From: Bacillota bacterium
GTDB lineage: Bacteria > Bacillota > Ch66 > Ch109
Assembly (NCBI GenBank): GCA_013178275.1
Contig: JABLWZ010000005.1
Location: 124,001-188,000, forward strand
Direction: 5' to 3'
Length of the DNA: 64,000 bases
The translations under genes were made by a program, and so were the position numbers. Numbering within the stretch: the first letter of the stretch is position 1; each line of letters starts with the position of its first letter. Positions 42,486-51,386 of this stretch are shown piece by piece. A model generated the notes under the pieces. That model worked only from the letters and a program-made list of their open reading frames with translations. It ran no database searches and was not told the DNA's origin.

Positions 42486-43771
42486 AGAATAGACGCTGGG
42501 CTCTTCTCACCCTCCTCCTGTTTCTGGTCAACCTTTTTCCTCTCGGCTGCTGGGATTACCAGGAGGTGGACGAGACCGCCTACGTGCTGGTGCTGGGATT
42601 TGACAAGGGGAAGGAGAACAAGCTTACCGTTACAGCTCAGATAGCCGCTCCCCGCCGGATAGCCGGGGGAGGTGCTGGAGGCATGCCCAGCCAGGAAGGA
42701 GGACCGGCCGGGGCTAAGACCACCGAGGTGGTTACAGCGGAGGCACCGACCGCTGTCGCGTCTTTCAACATGCTGAACACTTTCGTCAACCGCCGCATCT
42801 CCATGAAGCACACCAAGGTGGTGGTATTTTCCGAGGAACTGGCTCGGGAAGGGCTGCTGCCTTTTTTAAGGGTGATAGGCCGATACCCGGAGTTCCGGCG
42901 TAATATCTTTATCGGTGTCGCCCGAGGGGTCTCCGCCCGGGAGCTGTTGGAAAAAAACCAACCGGTGCTGGAGATCAACCCCTCCAAGTACGTGGAACTG
43001 GCCACCCTGGCCTCGAAGTATACCGGACTCAGCATGACTCAGCCTTTCCTCAACCGTTATTATAACGCGGTCTACTCGCTGGGCTCTGAACCGGCCGCGA
43101 TCATGTGGGGTTTAAAGCGCCAGACTCCGCCGGGGGAGGGAACTCCCATCCAGCATCCGTACGGCTGGAGGAGTGAGGGCGATTATTTATCGGGTGCGAT
43201 ACCGCGCAGCGGGGGCAACCCGGTCGAGCAGATAGGATCCGCGCTGTTCAAGGGGGATAAGATGGTGGGAGAGATCACCGGAGATCAGACCACCGCTATG
43301 GTGATGATGCGGAACCAGTTGAACCAGAGTTTGTATTCACTGCCTGATCCGTTGGAGCCACAGCTCGTGGATATGGTGAGCATTTTACAGCGACGGCCCC
43401 CGAAGTTCAAGATCGACGTCTCTGAACCGGTGCCGAAGATATCGATACAGATACCCCTGGAGGGTTATGTAGAGGGCATCCAGGGCCACAGCAACTACGA
43501 AGACCCCAGCTTCCGGCCGATACTGGAGGAGGCCGTGGCGGAGCGGATAACCAGAGATGTGGTTGGACTGCTGCAGAAGACCCAGGCCCTGGGGATCGAC
43601 ACCCTGGGGATCGGGACCCGGGCGAAGGTGCACTTCCTCACCTGGCAGGAGTGGGTGGATTACAACTGGAACGAGGTCTATCCCCAGGCGTCAATCGATG
43701 TGAAGGTCATTGTAAACCTGCACAGCTTCGGCCTGCTCCGGAAAAACGCCGAAGAACCGGCTAGAAAGTGA
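42482..43771 (+). CDS. Spore germination lipoprotein, Ger(x)C family
   Basis: 429 residues. Signal peptide with lipobox FPLGCWDYQEVDE, so Cys is lipidated. Core strings include VLVLGFDKGKENKLTV and VGLLQKTQALGIDTLGIG. It is anchored on the outer face of the spore inner membrane as C subunit of the receptor. ATGA overlap with the B gene. A Gly-rich loop (GGGAGGMPSQ) occurs near residue 65. Confidence 0.92.
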   Translation: MKNRRWALLTLLLFLVNLFPLGCWDYQEVDETAYVLVLGFDKGKENKLTVTAQIAAPRRIAGGGAGGMPSQEGGPAGAKTTEVVTAEAPTAVASFNMLNTFVNRRISMKHTKVVVFSEELAREGLLPFLRVIGRYPEFRRNIFIGVARGVSARELLEKNQPVLEINPSKYVELATLASKYTGLSMTQPFLNRYYNAVYSLGSEPAAIMWGLKRQTPPGEGTPIQHPYGWRSEGDYLSGAIPRSGGNPVEQIGSALFKGDKMVGEITGDQTTAMVMMRNQLNQSLYSLPDPLEPQLVDMVSILQRRPPKFKIDVSEPVPKISIQIPLEGYVEGIQGHSNYEDPSFRPILEEAVAERITRDVVGLLQKTQALGIDTLGIGTRAKVHFLTWQEWVDYNWNEVYPQASIDVKVIVNLHSFGLLRKNAEEPARK

Positions 43772-43959
43772 TGAAAGGGGTGCTGCCCGTGAGCTTTTTC
43801 GTTCTGGGAATCGCTTTAATGGCGGCGGTGTATACCGGCAGTTACGGCTGGTGGGCCTGGCAGAAGAAGTACTATCTGGGGGCGATCGGGACCTGGGTGG
43901 TGGCCCTGGCCGGCCTGGGACTGCCGCTCTATGCAATCCTGAGGGGGGGCGGTTTCTAG
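43768..43959 (+). CDS. Small membrane protein in the ger operon
   Basis: 63 residues from GTG 43768 (GTGA overlap with gerC); GTG 43789 is an alternative. Two hydrophobic segments (residues about 5-25 and 36-57) with a Trp-rich turn WWAWQKKYY. Small fourth genes (GerD-like or GerX 'D' subunits with two helices) accompany some GerA operons. Identity as such a D subunit is inference. Confidence 0.7.
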   Translation: MMKGVLPVSFFVLGIALMAAVYTGSYGWWAWQKKYYLGAIGTWVVALAGLGLPLYAILRGGGF

Positions 43960-43998
43960 GCTGCCGCCGCTGCCGGCAGAAAAAGCACACCAGATTAT

Positions 43999-44082
43999 TT
44001 ATTTTGTATACATTACATTTTTAGATTATACAAAATAATAGACCTCAGCTTATTGACTGGACTTTCCCTGGTTTGCTAGTAT
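43999..44082 (+). promoter_or_regulatory. Promoter of the glutamate synthase operon and upstream palindrome
   Basis: TTGACT (44053-44058) and TAGTAT (44077-44082), 18 apart. A perfect 12-bp inverted repeat, TTATTTTGTATA/TATACAAAATAA, separated by 16 bases, sits just upstream (43999-44038). It could be a repressor/activator site or the AT-rich terminator of the ger operon. Confidence 0.6.
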
Positions 44083-44095
44083 GAACTAGGAAAAA

Positions 44096-44180
44096 AGAAA
44101 CAGATTTTTGGCTGAATGTGAAAGACAACGGCGTCTTGAGACATAGGGCTAAGTTAACCTATGGAGAGGCGCTTTTTCTT
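44096..44180 (+). promoter_or_regulatory. ANTAR-type antitermination leader of the glutamate synthase operon
   Basis: Hairpin AAGAC-AACGGC-GTCTT (44122-44137) has a hexaloop with A at 1 and G at 4, the ANTAR-binding signature. Its 3' arm is also the 5' arm of a terminator: GCGTCTT (44131-44137) pairs with GAGGCGC (44166-44172), enclosing CATAGG/CCTATG, followed by TTTTTCTTT. The two folds exclude each other. A weaker upstream hairpin with loop ACAGAT (44100-44105) may be the partner stem-loop. Regulator: the ANTAR protein at 49339. Confidence 0.7.
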
Positions 44181-44213
44181 TGGCCAAAATGAGGTTCGCT
44201 GGGGGGTAATCAA

Positions 44214-45305
44214 GTGTTAAAAGAAGGCGAGATTAGAATACCATCGGGGTGTGCTATCTCGGGGATCATCAACCGCAACAAGGAATTGATGAACTGCAGC
44301 AACATCGTCAGTTCGATGGCCTTGATGCGGGAGCGTTCCAATGGACTCGGCGGAGGATTCGCGTCCTACGGGATATACCCTGCGTACAGCAAATACTACG
44401 CGCTGCACCTGTTTTACGACAACCAACAGGCCCGCCACCAGGTCGAACCCGAACTACATAAGTCGTTCGACATCATCCACTCGGAGGAGATAAAGACCCG
44501 CCGCACGCGGCAGGTCAGGACCTCCCCCATCATATACCGGTACTTCGCCAAGCCGCGTCTGCTGTTCGAGGACGATAACGAGGAAGACCTGGTGGTCTCG
44601 ATCATCATGCAGTTAAACAGCCAAAACAACGGGGCGTACGTCTTCTCCAGCGGCAAAAACATGGGCAGCTTCAAGGGAGTTGGATACCCTGAGGACATCG
44701 CCGAGTTTTACTGCCTGGAAGACTACCGGGGCTACATCTGGACCGCCCACGGGAGGTTCCCCACCAACACCCCGGGCTGGTGGGGGGGAGCGCATCCCTT
44801 CTGCCTGCTGGACTGGTCGGTGGTGCATAACGGGGAGCTGTCCTCCTACGGCAACAACCGGGCCTATCTGGAGATGTTCGGATACAACTGCGCCCTGCAG
44901 ACCGATACCGAGGTGGTCGCCTACACCTTCGACCTGCTGGTCAGGCGGCACGGGCTTTCCATGGAGCACGCGGTCAACTGCGTCTGCCCGCCGTTCTGGG
45001 CCCAGATCGCCAGGATGGACGGGGAGAAGGCCGCGGTGATGAAATCACTCCGGGTAGTCTACGGCAACGCCCTGCTGAACGGGCCATTCTCCATCGTGCT
45101 GGCCACCGGGCGGGGGATGATGGGACTGAATGACCGGATCAAGCTGCGGCCGCTGGTCGCCGCCACCAAGGGCGACGTGCTGGCGGTCTCCAGCGAGGAA
45201 TCGGCGGTAAGGGTCTTATGCCCCGAGCCGGAGCAGGTCTGGCAGCCGGAGGGAGGGCATCCGGCACTCGGATTGGTGAAGGGAGAGACGAGTTTATGGG
45301 CTTAA
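44214..45305 (+). CDS. Glutamate synthase, glutamine amidotransferase subunit (archaeal-type split GltS)
   Basis: 363 residues. Class II (Ntn) amidotransferase domain releasing ammonia from glutamine. Cys13 in PSGCAISGI is the nucleophile, exposed after removal of a 12-residue propeptide. Further strings: TAHGRFPTNTPGWWGGAHPF, DWSVVHNGELSSYG. GTG start behind GGGGGGTAA. First gene of a five-subunit set; overlaps the next by 10 bases. Confidence 0.9.
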   Translation: MLKEGEIRIPSGCAISGIINRNKELMNCSNIVSSMALMRERSNGLGGGFASYGIYPAYSKYYALHLFYDNQQARHQVEPELHKSFDIIHSEEIKTRRTRQVRTSPIIYRYFAKPRLLFEDDNEEDLVVSIIMQLNSQNNGAYVFSSGKNMGSFKGVGYPEDIAEFYCLEDYRGYIWTAHGRFPTNTPGWWGGAHPFCLLDWSVVHNGELSSYGNNRAYLEMFGYNCALQTDTEVVAYTFDLLVRRHGLSMEHAVNCVCPPFWAQIARMDGEKAAVMKSLRVVYGNALLNGPFSIVLATGRGMMGLNDRIKLRPLVAATKGDVLAVSSEESAVRVLCPEPEQVWQPEGGHPALGLVKGETSLWA

Positions 45306-46801
45306 ACTTATCACAGCAACCGCAATTTATAGTAGAACGCGACCCGGAACGCTGCATCGGCTGCCGGGTCTGCGAGAACCAGTGCGCCAACCTAGTACAT
45401 ACCTGGGACGAGGAGCTGCAGGTGATGGCGGCGAACGACGAACTTTGCGTGGGCTGTCACCGCTGCGTGGAACTCTGCCCCACCCGGGCGCTGAATATAG
45501 GGCTTACTCCCCTGCGTTTTCGGCCTAATGCTCAATGGACCGACCGGACCATCAAAGAGATATACCAGCAGGCGGAGAGCGGGCAGGTCCTGCTCACCGG
45601 GATGGGCAACGACCGGGACTACCGGATCTACTGGGACCACCTGCTGCTGAACGCCTGCCAGGTAACCAACCCCTCCATCGACCCGCTGCGGGAGCCGATG
45701 GAGACCAAGACCTTTATTGGGTCGAAGCCCGACGCCCTGACCTTCAAGGACGGGAGACTCGAAACCAAGCTTCCGCCGCAGCTCGAACTGGAGGTCCCGG
45801 TTTTATTCGCCGCGATGTCACTGGGGGCGATTAGCCTGAACGTGCATAAGGGGATGACCCGGGCGGCGGAGAGCGAAGGTTCCATGTACAATACGGGAGA
45901 AGGCGGCCTGCACAAGGACCTTCGTAAATATGGGAAGAATACTATCGTACAGGTGGCATCCGGGCGCTTTGCGGTAGACATCGACTACCTGGAGGCTGGA
46001 GCCGCCATCGAGATCAAGATCGGGCAGGGGGCCAAACCCGGCATCGGGGGGCACCTGCCGGGGTCCAAGGTTACCCAGTTAATCTCCGAGACCCGCATGA
46101 TACCCACGGGTTCGGACGCGCTGTCGCCGTACCCGCATCACGACATCTATTCGATCGAAGACCTGAAACAGCTTATATACACCCTGAAGGAAGCAACCCG
46201 CTACCGCAAGCCGGTGGGGGTCAAGATATCGGCGGTCCACAACGTGGCCGCTATCGCCTCGGGGATCGCCCGAGCGGGAGCCGACTTCATCACCATCGAC
46301 GGGTTCCGCGGAGGCACCGGGGCGGCCCCCTTGCGGATCAGGGACAACGTGGGCATACCCATCGAACTGGCCCTGGCCAGCGCGGACAATCGGCTGCGGG
46401 ACGAGGGGATCAGGAATCGCGTATCCATCATCGCGGCGGGCAGTATCCGCAACAGCGCTGACGTGGTAAAAGCGATCGCACTGGGGGCGGACGCGGTGTA
46501 TATCGGGACTGCCGCGCTGGTGGCGGTCGGCTGCCACCTCTGTCAGAAGTGCCACACCGGCAAGTGCAACTGGGGGATAGCTACCCAGGACCCCTGGCTG
46601 GTGAAGCGGGTCAACCCCGAGGTGGCCTACCGCCGTCTGTCCAACCTGCTCCGGGCCTGGAAGCACGAGATCAAGGAAATGATGGGCGGAATGGGGATTA
46701 ACAGCCTGGACAGCCTGCGCAGCAACCGTCTGATGCTGCGGGGTATCAACCTCGACGCCAAGGAGAGGGAGATACTGGGCGTGCTGGCGCCTGGTGAGTA
46801 G
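45296..46801 (+). CDS. Glutamate synthase, FMN-binding synthase subunit with N-terminal ferredoxin domain
   Basis: 501 residues from ATG 45296, inside the end of the previous gene; the longer frame from 45218 is not used. Residues about 20-80: two 4Fe-4S motifs (CIGCRVCENQC; CVGCHRCVELCP). Then the Glu_synthase TIM barrel: SEGSMYNTGEGGLHKDL, KIGQGAKPGIGGHLPG, TIDGFRGGTGAAPL, and the cluster ligands CHLCQKCHTGKCNWG. Transfers ammonia to 2-oxoglutarate using electrons from the FAD/Fe-S subunits. Confidence 0.93.
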   Translation: MGLNLSQQPQFIVERDPERCIGCRVCENQCANLVHTWDEELQVMAANDELCVGCHRCVELCPTRALNIGLTPLRFRPNAQWTDRTIKEIYQQAESGQVLLTGMGNDRDYRIYWDHLLLNACQVTNPSIDPLREPMETKTFIGSKPDALTFKDGRLETKLPPQLELEVPVLFAAMSLGAISLNVHKGMTRAAESEGSMYNTGEGGLHKDLRKYGKNTIVQVASGRFAVDIDYLEAGAAIEIKIGQGAKPGIGGHLPGSKVTQLISETRMIPTGSDALSPYPHHDIYSIEDLKQLIYTLKEATRYRKPVGVKISAVHNVAAIASGIARAGADFITIDGFRGGTGAAPLRIRDNVGIPIELALASADNRLRDEGIRNRVSIIAAGSIRNSADVVKAIALGADAVYIGTAALVAVGCHLCQKCHTGKCNWGIATQDPWLVKRVNPEVAYRRLSNLLRAWKHEIKEMMGGMGINSLDSLRSNRLMLRGINLDAKEREILGVLAPGE

Positions 46802-46820
46802 TGTGAAGGAGGCTTCAACC

Positions 46821-47285
46821 GTGAAGAAGATAAAGCATTTAACCGAATACTGCCTGGGGTGCGGCCTTTGTTCCGTGTACTGCTCCGCCGCTCATGCCGG
46901 TCTGCCCAAGCTGGACCTGGTCAAGGCTTTTAAACGGCGGACCCCGCCGCCGCCCAACGTAATAGTGGAAAGAGGAGCCGACTCGGCGTTCGCGGCATCC
47001 TGCCACCACTGCACCACCCCCTACTGCGTGATGAGCTGCATTACCGGGGCGATGAGCAAGGACCCGGCGACCGGGCTGGTCAGCTGCGACACCGACCGCT
47101 GCGTGGGGTGCTGGACCTGCGTGGCCGCCTGCCCGTACGGTATGGTGGCTGTCGTCGAAAACCAGTCGGCGAAACCGAAGGCCAATAAATGCGATCACTG
47201 CAACGGCGTCTCGGAGGTCCCGATGTGCGTGCAGCACTGTCCTAACGAGGCGCGAATCTGGATAGAGGAGGAGGCCGGGCAATGA
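46821..47285 (+). CDS. Four-cluster ferredoxin-like subunit of glutamate synthase
   Basis: 154 residues from GTG 46821, 8 bases after AAGGAGG. Cys groups CLGCGLCSVYC, CHHCTTPYCVMSC, CVGCWTCVAACP and CDHC...CVQHCP fit a DMSO-reductase-beta-type electron-transfer protein. It probably passes electrons between the FAD subunit and the synthase. ATGA-type overlap with the next gene. Confidence 0.88.
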   Translation: MKKIKHLTEYCLGCGLCSVYCSAAHAGLPKLDLVKAFKRRTPPPPNVIVERGADSAFAASCHHCTTPYCVMSCITGAMSKDPATGLVSCDTDRCVGCWTCVAACPYGMVAVVENQSAKPKANKCDHCNGVSEVPMCVQHCPNEARIWIEEEAGQ

Positions 47286-48538
47286 AAAAAGAGCAGCGCT
47301 ACGTCATACTGGGAAACTCGACGGCGGCCGTCGCGGCGGCGGAAGCTATCCGCTCCGTGGATTCGCCGGGATCGATCACCCTAGTGGCCGAGGAGCCCTA
47401 TCATACCTACTCCCGGCCCCTGATCTCCTACTACCTCAGCGGGCAGGTCAGTGAGGAGCAGATGCTCTACCGGCCGCTGGAGTTTTACCAGGAAAACCGG
47501 ATAGCGACCAGGTTGGGGACCACCGCAGCCCTGCTCGATACCGTGAAGCGGCGGGTATACCTCACCACCAAAGTGGACAAAAACCAGGAAACCTATATAG
47601 AATACGATAAACTCCTGCTGGCCACCGGGAGCCGGCCGGCCTCCCCGCCCATCCCGGGGATAAAGCTAAAAGGGGTCCACTACTTTTACACCCTGGACCA
47701 CATCAAGGCCATCCAGGCCAGCCTGAAGAAGGGTTCTCCGGTCGTCGTCCTGGGGTCAGGACTGATCGGTATGAAGGCGGCGGAAGCCCTCTGCAAGCTG
47801 GGTCTTCCGGTGACCGTGGTAGAGATGGCCGACCGGATACTCCCCACCATCCTCGATCGCGAGGCGGCTTTTATGGTGCAGTCCTGGATGGAGGAGCACG
47901 GGATAAGGTTCCTCCTGGACAATCGGGCGGCCGCGATCTGCGGCGAAAAGCAGGTGGACGGGGTCCAGCTGGCGGACGGGACCGAGCTGCCGGCGCAGCT
48001 GGTCATCATCGCCACCGGGGTCAGGCCTAATGTCGAACTGGCGGCGGACACCCCGATAGAGGTCCGACAGGGGATAGTGGTCAACGAGTACCAGGAGACC
48101 AGCGTGCCCGGGATCTACTGCGCAGGCGACGTCTGTGAAGGCTACGATCCGCTGTACGGCCAGCACCGGCTCTCCCCGATCCTGCCCAACGCCTATCACC
48201 AGGGGAGGGTGGCCGGGCTCAACATGGCGGGAGAAAAAACCGTCAACAGCGGACTGATCGCGTTCAACTCCACCACCTTTTTCGGCATGCCGGTGGCGAC
48301 CATGGGATTGAGTTCCGCCGCGGCGGAGGGAGAGAGCTTCAACTATTCCCGGGATCGTGAATACCGCAGCCTGATGTTTAAAGGCGAGCAGCTGGTGGGA
48401 GGAATATTCGTCAACTGCGCGCAGCGGGCGGGGATATTCCAGCAGCTTATAAAAGAGCGGGCGCCGGTGAAGCAGCAGAAAGACTACCTGCTGCAATCGG
48501 TACCCCGACTGATAGATTTCCCAAGTATTCAGTGGTAA
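47282..48538 (+). CDS. FAD/NAD(P)-dependent oxidoreductase subunit of glutamate synthase
   Basis: 418 residues. Pyridine nucleotide-disulfide oxidoreductase fold of the NirB/nitrite-reductase-like group: FAD motif YVILGNSTAAVAAAEAIR, LLLATGSRPASPP, NAD motif PVVVLGSGLIGMKAAEAL, and the FAD-binding YCAGDVCE. No redox-active CxxxxC. It likely oxidises NAD(P)H and feeds the ferredoxin subunit. Overlaps it by 4 bases. Confidence 0.9.
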   Translation: MKKEQRYVILGNSTAAVAAAEAIRSVDSPGSITLVAEEPYHTYSRPLISYYLSGQVSEEQMLYRPLEFYQENRIATRLGTTAALLDTVKRRVYLTTKVDKNQETYIEYDKLLLATGSRPASPPIPGIKLKGVHYFYTLDHIKAIQASLKKGSPVVVLGSGLIGMKAAEALCKLGLPVTVVEMADRILPTILDREAAFMVQSWMEEHGIRFLLDNRAAAICGEKQVDGVQLADGTELPAQLVIIATGVRPNVELAADTPIEVRQGIVVNEYQETSVPGIYCAGDVCEGYDPLYGQHRLSPILPNAYHQGRVAGLNMAGEKTVNSGLIAFNSTTFFGMPVATMGLSSAAAEGESFNYSRDREYRSLMFKGEQLVGGIFVNCAQRAGIFQQLIKERAPVKQQKDYLLQSVPRLIDFPSIQW

Positions 48539-48559
48539 GGTAGGAAGGAGGTCGGCACT

Positions 48560-49324
48560 ATGGGGGAAGCACTGCTTCAGGAACCGGTGTACGAGATCGA
48601 CGCCTCTGGTGTGCACTACCAGCAGCTCAACCAGGACATCCACGAACTGCTGGACAGCGGGATCAGCAACATCCTGGTGAAGAATGTCGCGGGACAGAGG
48701 TTTATCGGATGTGGGATCAAGGGCAGCCCACATCTCACCCTGGCAGGGGTGCCGGGCAACAACCTGGGTTCGTACATGGACGGGATGCATATCGAAGTCC
48801 TGGGGAACTGCCAGGACGGTATCGGAAACACCATGAATAGTGGTACAATAGTGGTGCATGGTCATGCGGGGGATATTGTTGGCTATGCCATGAGGGGGGG
48901 AGTTATTTACGTCCGCGGCGATGTCGGGTACCGTTCCGGAATCCATATGAAGGCCTACCAGAATAAATTCCCGGTCATCGTGGTCGGAGGAAGGGCCGGC
49001 AATTTTTTAGGCGAGTACATGGCGGGGGGAGTAATTATCATCTTGGGATTGAACCTGAGAGAGGAGCTATCCGCTGTGGGCGATTACCTGGGGACCGGCA
49101 TGCACGGCGGGGCCATTTATGTGAGAGGCCAGGTGGAGAAGCATCGATTGGCGAAAGAGGTAATAGTAAGCGAACTGGACGATAAAGACCGGGATCTGCT
49201 GGACGAATACGTCGGCAGCTTCTGCAGCACGTTCGCGGTTAAAATTGACTACAAAAACGACACCTGGACAAAACTGGTTCCCGGCAGCAGCCGGCCTTAT
49301 GGCGCTTTATACAATCATAAATAG
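48560..49324 (+). CDS. Glutamate synthase GXGXG (alpha C-terminal) subunit
   Basis: 254 residues. Beta-helix GXGXG domain with repeats such as GNTMNSGTIVVHGHAGDIVG, MRGGVIYVRGDVG and LGTGMHGGAIYVRG. In fused GltB this domain joins amidotransferase and synthase; here it is a separate protein, as in archaeal-type sets. Good GGAAGGAGG site 10 bases before ATG. Confidence 0.92.
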   Translation: MGEALLQEPVYEIDASGVHYQQLNQDIHELLDSGISNILVKNVAGQRFIGCGIKGSPHLTLAGVPGNNLGSYMDGMHIEVLGNCQDGIGNTMNSGTIVVHGHAGDIVGYAMRGGVIYVRGDVGYRSGIHMKAYQNKFPVIVVGGRAGNFLGEYMAGGVIIILGLNLREELSAVGDYLGTGMHGGAIYVRGQVEKHRLAKEVIVSELDDKDRDLLDEYVGSFCSTFAVKIDYKNDTWTKLVPGSSRPYGALYNHK

Positions 49325-49338
49325 CCAAGGGGTATTAG

Positions 49339-49923
49339 ATGAGCAGATTAAGAGTGCTATTGGGTGAACCGGATGGCCGATCGCGCAACCGAATAAAAAA
49401 AATGCTGGAGGCCGAGGGGTACCTGGTAGTAGCGGAGACAGACGATGGGATGGGGACTCTCCGCCAGGCGCGGATGGTTAGGCCCGACATAGCGGTGGTC
49501 AGCGAGGACCTGATGGGGATGAAGATCTCGCAGGTGATAACGGTCCTTCTGGAAGACCGTATCTGTCCTACCGTGATGATTACCGGCAGCAGTTCCTCCG
49601 AGGTGATAGAAGCGGCCAAGCAGGTAGGGGTTCTCGGATTGGTCAGCCGGCCGGTACAGAAGCACATGCTGGTGGCTTCACTGGAACTGGCGTATGAGCA
49701 CTACCGGCGGATGTCCGAGATGGAACATGAGATAGAAGAACTCAAGGATAAACTGGAAAACCGCAAGCTGATCGAAAAGGCCAAGGGGATAGTGATGAGC
49801 AATCTGAGACTTTCGGAAAGCGAGGCTTACCGGTATATACAGACCCGCAGCATGAACCAGAAGACGCCCATGAAGCAGATTGCCCAGGCCATCATCCTGG
49901 CTTTCGAAAATAGCGAAAAATGA
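49339..49923 (+). CDS. ANTAR-domain response regulator (NasT/NitR-like antiterminator)
   Basis: 194 residues. Receiver-like domain 1-120, but the phospho-acceptor Asp position is Ser in [13 protein letters not shown], and the conserved Lys is Arg (LVSRPV), so classical phosphorylation is doubtful. A coiled coil ([17 protein letters not shown]) leads to the ANTAR domain 135-190 ([35 protein letters not shown]), which binds hexaloop RNA hairpins. It sits between the glutamate synthase operon and glnA. Two matching leaders at 44096 and 52583 are likely targets. Overlaps the ATG at 49920. Confidence 0.9.
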   Translation: MSRLRVLLGEPDGRSRNRIKKMLEAEGYLVVAETDDGMGTLRQARMVRPDIAVVSEDLMGMKISQVITVLLEDRICPTVMITGSSSSEVIEAAKQVGVLGLVSRPVQKHMLVASLELAYEHYRRMSEMEHEIEELKDKLENRKLIEKAKGIVMSNLRLSESEAYRYIQTRSMNQKTPMKQIAQAIILAFENSEK

Positions 49924-49949
49924 TTAAAAAACAGGAGGGGAAGATACCA

Positions 49950-51278
49950 TTGGCTGCCACTAAAGAAGACATTCTGAGACAAGTTAAAGACCTGAACGTG
50001 AGATTCGTCTACCTGCAGTTGATCGACATCACCGGGATCCTAAAGAGCGTTACCATACCAATCTCCCAGCTGGAGAAGGCGTTGGACGGGGAATTGATGT
50101 TTGACGGTTCCTCGATCGAAGGGTATGTGCGGATCGAGGAGTCCGACATGTACCTGAAGCCTGACCTGGACACCTTTGTGGTGCTCCCCTGGAGGCCGCG
50201 TGGGGAGGCGGAGGCCCGCCTGATCTGCGACGTCTTCAATCCCGACGGGACTCCGTTCGCGGGATGCCCCCGCTGCAACCTGAAGCGGGTGGTTAAGGAG
50301 GCCGCTGACATGGGGTTTGGGATGCAGGTTGGACCGGAGGCCGAGTTCTTCCTCTTCCATACCGACCGGGAAGGAAACCCCACCACCCTGACCCATGACC
50401 AGGCGGGGTACTTCGACCTGGCCCCGATCGACCTTGGAGAAAACGCCCGGCGCGACATGGTGCTGGCGCTGGAGGAGATGGGTTTCGAGGTTGAGGCGTC
50501 CCACCACGAGGTTGCCCCGGGACAGCATGAGATCGATTTCAAGTACGGCTGTGCCGTGAACACCGCCGACAAGATCGCCACCTTCAAGCACGCCGTGAGG
50601 GTTATCGCCCAGCGGCACGGGCTGCACGCCAGCTTCATGGCCAAACCCGTGTACGGTGAGAACGGTTCCGGGATGCACTGCCACCAGTCGCTGTTCACTG
50701 GCAAGGAAAACGCGTTTTTCGACCCGAACACACCCAACCAGCTCAGCCAGATTGCATTGAGCTACATGGCCGGGGTCCTGGCTCACGCGCGCGGACTGGC
50801 CGCTGTGACCAACCCCACGGTCAACTCATACAAGCGTATCGTCCCGGGTTACGAGGCCCCGGTGTACATCGCCTGGTCCGAACGCAACCGCAGCCCACTC
50901 ATCCGCATTCCCGCGAGGAGAGGACTGGGCACTCGGATCGAGGTAAGACACCCCGACCCGTCCTGCAACCCTTACCTGGCCCTGGCGGTTATGCTCAAGG
51001 CGGGTCTGGACGGGATCAAGAACAAGATGGTGCCCCCCGCGCCGGTGGATGAGAACCTGTACGAGATGAACACGGCGGAAAGGGAGAAGCGGGGCATCGC
51101 GTCGCTGCCCGGCAGCCTGGAAGAAGCCCTGCAGGAGCTGCAGAAGGATAAGGTCATCCAGGAGGCCCTGGGCGATCATATCTACAACCGCTTCGTGGAA
51201 GCCAAGATGCGGGAGTGGGACGAGTACCGGACCCAGGTTCACAAGTGGGAACTCGACCGCTACCTGACCCTTTTTTAA
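49950..51278 (+). CDS. glnA: Glutamine synthetase type I, copy 1
   Basis: 442 residues from TTG 49950, 11 bases after AGGAGG, which aligns with the start of copy 2; the ATG at 49920 would add ten residues. ATP + NH3 + glutamate to glutamine. GSI core: [78 protein letters not shown]. About 440 residues without the extra insert of adenylylated GSI-beta, so GSI-alpha. Probably feedback-inhibited rather than adenylylated. About three-quarters identical by eye to copy 2. Confidence 0.95.
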   Translation: MAATKEDILRQVKDLNVRFVYLQLIDITGILKSVTIPISQLEKALDGELMFDGSSIEGYVRIEESDMYLKPDLDTFVVLPWRPRGEAEARLICDVFNPDGTPFAGCPRCNLKRVVKEAADMGFGMQVGPEAEFFLFHTDREGNPTTLTHDQAGYFDLAPIDLGENARRDMVLALEEMGFEVEASHHEVAPGQHEIDFKYGCAVNTADKIATFKHAVRVIAQRHGLHASFMAKPVYGENGSGMHCHQSLFTGKENAFFDPNTPNQLSQIALSYMAGVLAHARGLAAVTNPTVNSYKRIVPGYEAPVYIAWSERNRSPLIRIPARRGLGTRIEVRHPDPSCNPYLALAVMLKAGLDGIKNKMVPPAPVDENLYEMNTAEREKRGIASLPGSLEEALQELQKDKVIQEALGDHIYNRFVEAKMREWDEYRTQVHKWELDRYLTLF

Positions 51279-51306
51279 AAATGCAGCAAGATTATAAGGT
51301 ATAACG

Positions 51307-51336
51307 TTGACAACATCTCAGGGATAGGCCTATGAT
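51307..51336 (+). promoter_or_regulatory. carA promoter
   Basis: TTGACA (51307-51312) and TATGAT (51331-51336), 18-base spacing. A small GGCTG/CAGCC hairpin follows at about 51342-51359 without a T-run after it. Confidence 0.65.
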
Positions 51337-51386
51337 ACCGGGGCTGTGTTTTTGCAGCCAGTTTAAAGATAGGGAGTTAAAAAGGC

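Noticed and set aside
51342-51359. Hairpin GGCTG/CAGCC before carA as a third ANTAR target
   Set aside because: Loop is eight bases, without A1/G4 order, and no terminator overlaps it.
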